A program made the translations under genes and the position numbers. From DASXVX01 sp036504075 (lineage in GTDB: Bacteria > Bacillota > Sulfobacillia > Symbiobacteriales > Symbiobacteriaceae): a DNA stretch of 64,000 nt. The DNA is taken from the NCBI GenBank assembly GCA_036504075.1, contig DASXVX010000055.1, positions 225,446 through 289,445 on the forward strand, written 5' to 3'. Below are positions 58,193 to 64,000 of this stretch, one piece after another (position 1 is the first letter of the stretch; every line of letters begins with the position of its first letter). Below the pieces are notes generated by a model, which was given only the letters and a program-made list of their open reading frames with translations, was not told the DNA's origin and did no database searches.

Positions 58193-60052
58193 TCACAACG
58201 TAAAGCGGCCCACAAGCTGCTGGAGCGTGGTCGCGATGGTCATGAGGCCCTGGCTGGACGCCGCGATCTCTTCCATGGTGGCGTTCAGCTCCTCGACCGC
58301 CGCCGAGACCTCTTCCGATGAGGCGGCGTTCCCTTCGGCGGTGGCAGCCACGCTGGCCACCGACTCCATGACCGCATCTGAGCCGGCGGCCATCTGCTCG
58401 GTGGCGGCCGTGTTCTCTTCCGAGATGGCGGCCACCGAATTGGCCGACCCGACCACCTCCCGGCTGGAATCAGCGATAGCCCGTGCCGCATCGGCGATGC
58501 GCCGGGCGTCGGCCATGGCCTGCCCGGTCACGCCGGTAATCTCCTGCAGGACCCGGCCGGCGTCGTCCGCCAGCCGGACGCCGTCGGACACGGCGGCCGT
58601 GCCTTGCTCCATGGCTTTGACTACCGTGGCCGTCCCGTCCTGGATGCGGTGAATCAGGTCGGCGATCTCACCGGCGGACTTGCTGGAGCGCTCGGCCAGT
58701 TTGCGGACTTCATCGGCGACGACGGCGAAGCCGCGGCCGTGCTCCCCGGCGCGGGCCGCTTCGATCGCCGCGTTGAGCGCCAGCAGGTTGGTCTGGTCGG
58801 CCAGCTCCGTAATGGCCAGGGTAATGTCGCCAATCTGGCCGGACAGCCGGCCCAGTTCGGTGACCTGCCGGGCGGAAGTCTGAACGCTGGTGCGGATGCG
58901 ATCCATGCCGGCCCGTGTTTGCTCGACCACCCGCTGACCTGCGGCGGCGGTCTCCGTTGCCCGCTGCGAAGAGGCGGACACGCCCCCGGCCTTGGCCACG
59001 ACGTCGTCGATGGCTGCGGCCATCTTCGCCATGATCGCCGACGTGGACTGGGCGTCCTGGGCCTGGTTCTGGGCGCCGGCGGCGATTTGGCCGATAGCCG
59101 ACTGCAGTTCCGCCACGATCTGGCCCGTGGCCCGGACCGCTTCCGACTGCCCGGTGGTGCCCCGGGCGACCTCGGTTATGGCCTGTGCCACGCCCTGCGC
59201 GGTCTGGGTAACCTGCTCGGTGGCCGCCGTCAGCTCCCGGGCTGAAGCCGCCACTGTGGCGGCAGAACCGGCTACTTCCGTAATCAGGCCGTGTAGGCTA
59301 CTCCGCATTGTATTGAAGGACCGGGCCAGGTTGCCGATCTCATCTTTCGACGAATTCTTCAGTTCCGACACCGTCAGGTCGCCGCCGGCCAGCCGTTGGG
59401 CCGCCTGCGCGACGGCCACCACCGGCCGGCTGACGGACAGGCCGATCAGCAACGCCAGCAGGAGTGAGACCGCCGCTGCCACGCCCGCCAGGCCGATGCC
59501 GATCAGCCGGGCGGTGGCGGTCTGGTGGTGGGCGGTGGTTTTCTGTTTTTCCGCGAGGGTGTTCTGCCGGTGGAGGAACGTGGCAATCGTCGCGTCCAGG
59601 CCGATCTTTGCCGCCGTGCCGTCGGTGTTCATGACCTGGACGGCGGATTTTTGGTCGCCGCCCTTCATGAATGCGACTTCGCGATCGGCGGCCGCGACGT
59701 AATCCTGCCACGTCCGTTCGATTTCGGCCAGTTGGTTGCGTCCGGTCTCGTCGGCGGTCAGCGCGGCGTGCATCGCCTGAAGCCGCTTGTTCACGCCGTC
59801 TTTGGCTTCTATGTAACCCTGCAGGAATTGCCCGTCGGCGGCCAGCAGGTAGGCCCGGGCCTGCGAACTCACGCGCTCGGCCTGAACCTGGATTTGCAGG
59901 GAGTCGGCGACCAGGTCATCCCGGTCCATGGCATCGTCGTACTCTGCTACCAGCGACTGCATGCTTGTTGAGGTGTAGAACAGAATTCCAATGAGAAAAG
60001 CCGTCGCAATGATGCCCGGCGTCAGGATTTTTGTGAGAACGTTCAGTTTCAT
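58193..60052 (-). CDS. methyl-accepting chemotaxis protein
   Basis: 619 residues from ATG 60052 with GGGAG 9 bases upstream (the frame extends to 60163). TM1 ~10-30 (TPGIIATAFLIGILFYTSTS), a helical extracellular sensor ~35-185, TM2 ~190-212 (LIGIGLAGVAAAVSLLLALL), HAMP ~213-265 and the signalling coiled coil with tip ITELADQTNLLALNAAIEAA and GRGFAVVADEVRKLAERSSK. Same length and layout as the receptor at 15.6 kb but a different sensor; no riboswitch-like leader is visible here. Single gene. Confidence 0.93.
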   Translation of the reverse strand: MKLNVLTKILTPGIIATAFLIGILFYTSTSMQSLVAEYDDAMDRDDLVADSLQIQVQAERVSSQARAYLLAADGQFLQGYIEAKDGVNKRLQAMHAALTADETGRNQLAEIERTWQDYVAAADREVAFMKGGDQKSAVQVMNTDGTAAKIGLDATIATFLHRQNTLAEKQKTTAHHQTATARLIGIGLAGVAAAVSLLLALLIGLSVSRPVVAVAQAAQRLAGGDLTVSELKNSSKDEIGNLARSFNTMRSSLHGLITEVAGSAATVAASARELTAATEQVTQTAQGVAQAITEVARGTTGQSEAVRATGQIVAELQSAIGQIAAGAQNQAQDAQSTSAIMAKMAAAIDDVVAKAGGVSASSQRATETAAAGQRVVEQTRAGMDRIRTSVQTSARQVTELGRLSGQIGDITLAITELADQTNLLALNAAIEAARAGEHGRGFAVVADEVRKLAERSSKSAGEIADLIHRIQDGTATVVKAMEQGTAAVSDGVRLADDAGRVLQEITGVTGQAMADARRIADAARAIADSSREVVGSANSVAAISEENTAATEQMAAGSDAVMESVASVAATAEGNAASSEEVSAAVEELNATMEEIAASSQGLMTIATTLQQLVGRFTL

Positions 60053-60440
60053 AAGTGGGGCTACTCCCTTGCTATTGGATTTCGGTCCCGGCCTTGAAAG
60101 ACCGGACGAAAACCGCGCTTCTTTTGCACAGGCGTGGCTAGATAGAAAGGCGCTATCGGACAACGCCGTACTGTTCGACTAGCTACTACTATACAAAGAA
60201 GAGTGCCTTTTCGTCGATGGCTATATATGTCTAAACAGCAAGTAGAGCCCGCCGCTCCCACGGGGCGGCGGGCTCTACTCGCGGCGCTCCCGTCCCGCCG
60301 GCACTGATGATCCCGCCATACAATTAGTGACTCTGCAAGTCGATAATTGGGCATGTCGTTCAGCCCCTTTCGGCGGGAGGGTGGGGGGCTGTACCAGGAA
60401 TATGCACACGCAAGTGTCACGGTGACGACGGCGTGCGTCT
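60053..60440. other. gene-free leader region upstream of the chemoreceptor
   Basis: Holds the 60242-60280 terminator and no convincing gene. A minus-strand frame from ATG ~60357 (MPNYRLAESLIVWRDHQ) has a GAAAGGGG site but then runs through the terminator stem and has poor codon use. Confidence 0.4.
60242..60280. terminator. strong 15-bp terminator hairpin
   Basis: AGTAGAGCCCGCCGC pairs exactly with GCGGCGGGCTCTACT around TCCCACGGG; ends the minus-strand transcript from the 60785 gene. Confidence 0.8.
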
Positions 60441-60785
60441 TTAGTGGGCCGCCGGGAAGGTCGGACCGGTGCGGCGGGCCTCCTCGGCCCGGCCGATGAG
60501 CCACTGGGCCAGGGAGAGGGCGGTATCGGGGGTCAGGCTGATGCCGACCAGCAGTTCCCGGACCACCTGCTCATCGCCGGCATACACTTGCCGGACTTCC
60601 ACCGGATGGCCGGCATCGTCCGTAATGACTTCCTCGGCCTCCGGCAGGGGGCGCCGGTCGGTGTGCAGCACAAAGTAAATGTCGCCGCCGGGGCTTACGC
60701 CGCCGTGGGCCCCGGTCACGTAGACATCCCGAAACGCCGGATGCTTGACGAACTTGATCCGCAGCCGGTTTCGCTCCTGCTCCAT
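60441..60785 (-). CDS. hypothetical protein, 114 aa
   Basis: ATG 60785 with AAGGAG 9 bases upstream; the long upstream frame is antisense to the sigma factor gene. Starts MEQERNRLRIKFVKHPAFRD and has a beta-rich centre (VYVTGAHGGVSPGGDIYFVL) then ELLVGISLTPDTALSLAQWL near the end. No family recognised; cytosolic. Divergent from the ECF sigma operon, so it may share its control region. Confidence 0.65.
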   Translation of the reverse strand: MEQERNRLRIKFVKHPAFRDVYVTGAHGGVSPGGDIYFVLHTDRRPLPEAEEVITDDAGHPVEVRQVYAGDEQVVRELLVGISLTPDTALSLAQWLIGRAEEARRTGPTFPAAH

Positions 60786-60908
60786 CGCTGCTGTCTCCTT
60801 GTCGGTAAAGCGCTGAATGATGAGTACCTGCCCATATTCGCCTCCACGGGTAGCAGTTCCTGTCAGGCGCGCAGAGGGAAATGCTGCGCAAAAACCGTAT
60901 GCAGGATT

Positions 60909-60932
60909 GAACTTTCGGCGGCGAGGACCGTC
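60909..60932 (+). promoter_or_regulatory. ECF-type promoter, probable autoregulation
   Basis: GAAC at 60909, 16-bp spacer, CGTC at 60929: the typical -35/-10 of extracytoplasmic-function sigma factors, about 30 bases before the sigma gene start. Confidence 0.5.
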
Positions 60933-60963
60933 TTTCATTACCGAAGGAGAGGGGGGCGCAGCG

Positions 60964-61560
60964 GTGGCGGAGGACCGGGACTTGATTGATCTCTGGCGCC
61001 GGGGAGACGCGGAAGCAGCCCGTGCCCTGGTCACCCGGCATTATCCCCGCCTGCTCAATCTCTTCTGGCGGCTGACGGGCGACCGGAACCGGTCGGAGGA
61101 GTTGACGCAGGAACTGTTCGCCCGCTTCACCCGGTACGTGAGTACGGGCGGGGTGCCGGACAGCCTGCCGGCCTGGCTGCACCGCTCGGCCCTCAACCTC
61201 TGGCGGGATTTGGCCCGCCGGGAGATTGCGGCCCGGGCCAAGGGCATCACCGGCGGGGGCGGCGACGAGGAGTTGGCCCGGTGCCGGGCGCCGGACGAAG
61301 TGGAGCCGGCGGTGATGAGCGGCTGGCAGCGGGACGCCCTCCGGGCGGCCGTGCTGCAGTTGCCGGCGCCGCAGCGGGAGGCGCTGGTGCTGCATTACTT
61401 CGAAGGGTTGAGCTACGAAGAGACGGCCGGATTGCAGGGCGTGCCGGTGGGCACGGTGCGGTCCCGCATTTACTACGCCATCCGGCATCTGCGGTCCCGG
61501 CTGGGACCGGCCGGAGAAGGGGGGGAAGAGCCATGGACAACCAGCGGCAGTCCGAACTGA
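60964..61560 (+). CDS. ECF-family RNA polymerase sigma factor
   Basis: 198 residues; GTG 60964 after GGAGAGGGGGG (the frame extends to 60817 but with no coding feel). Region 2 ~10-80 (RGDAEAARALVTRHYPRLLN, SEELTQELFARFTRYV) and region 4 ~125-180 (LQLPAPQREALVLHYFEGLS, YEETAGLQGVPVGTVRSRIY, the helix-turn-helix) are clear. It directs RNA polymerase to a stress regulon. Overlaps the next gene by 28 bases, as with sigma/anti-sigma pairs. Confidence 0.9.
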   Translation: MAEDRDLIDLWRRGDAEAARALVTRHYPRLLNLFWRLTGDRNRSEELTQELFARFTRYVSTGGVPDSLPAWLHRSALNLWRDLARREIAARAKGITGGGGDEELARCRAPDEVEPAVMSGWQRDALRAAVLQLPAPQREALVLHYFEGLSYEETAGLQGVPVGTVRSRIYYAIRHLRSRLGPAGEGGEEPWTTSGSPN

Positions 61561-61991
61561 ATGCGGAGGTGCTCCGGGCGGCCTGGCCGGACCTGAAGCC
61601 CGACCCGCAGGCCATGGCGCAGGTGACCGCGCTCATGGTCGCCGGCCTGGCGGACCCGGCTATGGCGCCTGCGGCGGCCCCGGCGGGTCGGGCGGTGGCC
61701 CCGGCGGCGAGTCGGGAAGCGGCGGCCGCACCGGGGGCGGGTCGGGAAGCGGCGGCCGCACCGGGGGAGGCTCATTTCCGGGCGCTCACGTTCCTCTGGG
61801 CGGGCGCGCTGGTGGCGGGGTACGTCGCCTGGCCGTGGCTTTCCGACTGGTTCACCGAGAATCCGGTCACCATGGTGGTCCTGGCGGTCCTCGGGGCCGT
61901 CTGCCTGTTAACGCCGCTGCTGTTGCCGTTCCTGCTGCAAATCGAGCAGCCGGCGCCGTCCCACGATGAAGGAGGGGTCTCCATATGCTGA
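61533..61991 (+). CDS. small membrane protein, candidate anti-sigma factor
   Basis: 152 residues; ATG 61533 inside the sigma gene, after GGGGGGAAGAG. The N-terminal ~90 residues are cytosolic with a duplicated REAAAAPG tract; two membrane helices follow (FLWAGALVAGYVAWPWLSDW and MVVLAVLGAVCLLTPLLLPF). No zinc-binding HxxxCxxC motif is present, so it is not a ZAS-type anti-sigma, but coupling to the sigma gene and topology fit an anti-sigma role. Overlaps the next gene by 7 bases. Confidence 0.65.
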   Translation: MDNQRQSELNAEVLRAAWPDLKPDPQAMAQVTALMVAGLADPAMAPAAAPAGRAVAPAASREAAAAPGAGREAAAAPGEAHFRALTFLWAGALVAGYVAWPWLSDWFTENPVTMVVLAVLGAVCLLTPLLLPFLLQIEQPAPSHDEGGVSIC

Positions 61992-62995
61992 AACAGTTCT
62001 TGCCCAAAGACCCGATTCTGAAGCGCGCTCTGGCCGGTCTCGTCCTCTTCGTGCTGGGGATGGGCCTGGCCCGAGGCTTCGCCGCCTGGGACGGCGTGGT
62101 GAGCGGCCGGATCGACCCGGGCCGGAAGCACCTCTCCGAGGCCGTCTGGCAGTACGGTCCGAAGAGCCAGGAGGTCAAAGATGTCATCAGCCAGATGGGC
62201 GCAGCGGCGCCCGCCGGGTCGATCATCGCCCTGCTGGACCCGGCGACCGGCGAGGCCATGGTGGCCGTTCCGGCGGCGATGACCGGCAAGAAGCCCGAGG
62301 AGATGACGCTGCCCGGCGACGTGAAGGTGCCGGCGCTGCCCATGCTGCAGGCGAAAGGCAGTTTCTCGCTCCGGCCGTTCAAGGAAGGCAGCATCGGGCA
62401 TGTGGACGTGTGGACACAGGCGATTTACCCGTGGATGGACGAGCGGGAACTCAGGGGCCACGAGGGCATGTCGTTTGGGCCTGGGGTCGTCCGCCGGGAC
62501 CGGGGGTTTGACCAGGGCTGGGACGGCCCCGGCCAGCTGCACCGTCGGCAGATGCCGAATCCGTGGGTGCAGGCTCCGGACATGCCGGCGCCGCTGGCGG
62601 TGCTGCTGATCGCCACGCCGCCCCGGACGGTTTCGGCGCTGTTGGTGCTGGCGGGCGTGTCCGGCGCGGTAGGCATGGCGGGATTCGCCCTGTACTGGCT
62701 CTCGGTGGCCTGGTGGGTCTTCGCCGATGCCCGCCGGCACGGCAGCCGGGCGTTCGCCTGGGGCGTGCTGGCACTGCTGACCAACGTGGTCGGCGCCGTG
62801 GTCTACCTGATTGTCCGCAAGGAGCGGGTGAACTGCCCGGCCTGCGGGGTGCCGGTGGAGCGGTCGTTCAGCCACTGCCCGCAGTGCGGACAGCAACTGA
62901 AGTACGCCTGCGCCCAGTGCGGCACGCCTATGAAGGATGGCTGGCAATACTGTGCCAAGTGTGGCCAGCCGCGGACGGAAGCGGGCCAGGAGTAA
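61985..62995 (+). CDS. membrane protein with C-terminal double zinc ribbon
   Basis: 336 residues. TM near residues 13-33 (ALAGLVLFVLGMGLARGFAA), an extracytosolic domain, two or three hydrophobic segments ~215-275 (LALLTNVVGAVVYLIV at the end), then a cytosolic double zinc ribbon: NCPACGVPVERSFSHCPQCG and YACAQCGTPMKDGWQYCAKC, eight Cys in CxxC pairs. Third gene of the sigma operon; probably a sensor or partner of the sigma/anti-sigma pair. Function not known. Confidence 0.75.
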   Translation: MLKQFLPKDPILKRALAGLVLFVLGMGLARGFAAWDGVVSGRIDPGRKHLSEAVWQYGPKSQEVKDVISQMGAAAPAGSIIALLDPATGEAMVAVPAAMTGKKPEEMTLPGDVKVPALPMLQAKGSFSLRPFKEGSIGHVDVWTQAIYPWMDERELRGHEGMSFGPGVVRRDRGFDQGWDGPGQLHRRQMPNPWVQAPDMPAPLAVLLIATPPRTVSALLVLAGVSGAVGMAGFALYWLSVAWWVFADARRHGSRAFAWGVLALLTNVVGAVVYLIVRKERVNCPACGVPVERSFSHCPQCGQQLKYACAQCGTPMKDGWQYCAKCGQPRTEAGQE

Positions 62996-63000
62996 TCATG

Positions 63001-63030
63001 CAGGGCCGGGGCGTTATCGCCCCGGCCCTG
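63001..63030. terminator. bidirectional terminator
   Basis: CAGGGCCGGGGCG-TTAT-CGCCCCGGCCCTG, then TACGTT. Confidence 0.8.
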
Positions 63031-63050
63031 TACGTTCGTTCTGGCCCCGA

Positions 63051-64000
63051 TCAGGGAATGATCAAATGCGGATAGTTCAGGCAGGGCTGCCGGCTGGTGG
63101 CATCCGGGTTGGCCTGGCAGTCGTCCGGCACGATGATGACGTCGTCCCTGCCGCCGGCCGGGTTGCCGGCATCGACCACGGCAGCCTCATCCACGGCGGT
63201 GGTCACCGACGCCGAGTTGTTCTGGTAATCGGTCTCCGGTACGACGCCCGGCTCCGGCAGGTTGACCCGCACGGTGACGGTGTAGACCCCGCCGCAGGTG
63301 CGCAGGGGGACGTTCATGCTCCCGCGCGTATCGCCCGGCGGGAAGGTGCCGGTGCGGGCGAACGGGCGGGCGCCCAGCCCGTCGGTCACCCGGATCTCAT
63401 AGGGGATGGATGATACCGTCCGGGTGGAGCGGTTGCGGATGACCCAGGTGACGGGGAACGGCGGCCGGTTGTCCGGGCAAGCGACCGAGGCCGGGGCGGA
63501 AAGGTTCGTCACGGCCAGATCGACCGGCGCTTTGACCGGAATCGTCAGGAAGTTGTTGGCCAGCCCGCTGGTGCCGTCCGGGCGGGTGACCATTTCGGTG
63601 ACGTTAGGCGGGGTGAAGGCTTTCTTGGGGTCATAAGCGGCGCCCAGCAGCGCCCGCGCGGCGACCGCCTCGGGCAGGTTGCCCATGCGGGCCAGACCCT
63701 CGGCGTCGATCACGCCGATGAGCAGCCCGCCGTCTGGGGGGAGGCTGTCCAGCTTCAGCGAAACGGGTGCGGACCCGGTCAGGGTCCCGGGCAGGCTGGT
63801 CGCCTGCTGCAGATTCGCGACGCCGCCGGGACGCTTCACGGCGTCCCAGTCGGAGGGCGCCAGGAACCAGGAGACCTTGAAGTCGGGCGTGGCCCGCAGG
63901 CTGCCCAGCGGGCCGGGGGCGAACTCGAGCTTTACCGTCCCGTCCAGGGCGAGGGCGGCGAGTTCGGCCGGGGTCGGACCGGCCCAGGCGAGGTCGTAGG
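63051..64000 (-). CDS. CARDB-domain protein, 5' end beyond the window
   Basis: The frame is open from the window edge (YDLAWAGPTPAELAALALDG) through GTG 63839 to the stop at 63051, at least 316 residues. The part from ~residue 185 of this fragment, VDLAVTNLSAPASVACPDNR, IRNRSTRTVSSIPYEIRVT and YTVTVRVNLPEPGVVPETDY with QNNSASVTTAV, is a CARDB-type Ig-like domain, usually found in extracellular adhesion or wall proteins of Bacillota. The short tail has CQANPDATSRQPCLNYPHLI. Probably secreted; the signal peptide would be outside the window. Confidence 0.75.
   Translation of the reverse strand, partial: YDLAWAGPTPAELAALALDGTVKLEFAPGPLGSLRATPDFKVSWFLAPSDWDAVKRPGGVANLQQATSLPGTLTGSAPVSLKLDSLPPDGGLLIGVIDAEGLARMGNLPEAVAARALLGAAYDPKKAFTPPNVTEMVTRPDGTSGLANNFLTIPVKAPVDLAVTNLSAPASVACPDNRPPFPVTWVIRNRSTRTVSSIPYEIRVTDGLGARPFARTGTFPPGDTRGSMNVPLRTCGGVYTVTVRVNLPEPGVVPETDYQNNSASVTTAVDEAAVVDAGNPAGGRDDVIIVPDDCQANPDATSRQPCLNYPHLIIP

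Noticed and set aside
60290..60440. Second c-di-GMP riboswitch before the 58-60 kb chemoreceptor
   Set aside because: A CCGCCGAAAGG loop occurs on the minus strand, but CGCAAAG and the flanking stems are missing.

Overview
The window comes from a high-GC, endospore-forming Bacillota chromosome. Evidence for this is a complete GerA/GerC/GerB-type spore germinant-receptor operon (53.1-57.3 kb), a cell-wall 'stalk' (copper amine oxidase N-terminal type) protein, frequent GTG/TTG starts behind strong GGAGG sites, and GC-rich rho-independent hairpins between most genes. A Symbiobacterium-like lineage would fit, but that is inference.

Layout. (1) 0-20 kb is core-like: NIPSNAP end, membrane protein, polysaccharide deacetylase, acyl-CoA synthetase, stalk protein, acetyltransferase, a frame-disrupted lipoprotein, a PAS/GAF/degenerate-GGDEF protein, an Nramp metal transporter with a tandem universal stress protein, a repeat-rich basic protein, an ACT-domain protein, a chemoreceptor behind a c-di-GMP-I riboswitch with terminator, and a decayed Tad/type II secretion F pair. 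(2) 20-25.8 kb is a graveyard of mobile DNA and broken genes: a frameshifted gene, a gene split by a perfect 50-bp palindrome made of two IS66-like ends, a low-GC phage-type lysozyme, a group II intron maturase scrap, a truncated IS66, and a transglutaminase-like gene broken by both a stop codon and the IS66. (3) 26-45 kb is a DNA-phosphorothioation defence locus: a leftward sspB-sspC-sspD modification operon divergent from a rightward sspF-sspG-sspH restriction operon, which runs on into a second DUF4007 + large-ATPase pair (sspB2-sspC2) and a small zinc-finger-like protein. (4) 45-51.2 kb continues the defence island: a stand-alone DUF3427-like protein, the 3' scrap of a C5-cytosine methyltransferase, a C-rich degenerate tandem repeat, toxin-antitoxin-like small genes separated by duplicated ~190-bp blocks, and a two-gene ATPase/TOPRIM-like (DUF4276) module. 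(5) 51.3-64 kb returns to core genes: glnS, the ger operon, a Gly/Pro/Tyr-rich protein, a second chemoreceptor, an ECF sigma-factor operon with two membrane proteins, and a CARDB-type protein leaving the window.

How it works together. In the known Ssp system SspB (DUF4007) nicks DNA and SspC/SspD, fed with sulphur by a cysteine desulfurase, install single-strand phosphorothioates; SspFGH attacks unmodified DNA. No desulfurase (SspA) and no SspE are in the window, so a housekeeping IscS is the likely sulphur donor. The unusual part is the second SspB/SspC-like pair, which has no SspD of its own, lacks a motif seen in the first SspB, and sits in the restriction operon, followed by a small CxxC/CxxH protein. 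It may be a second specificity module or an extra effector of the restriction arm, and I regard it as the most novel element here.
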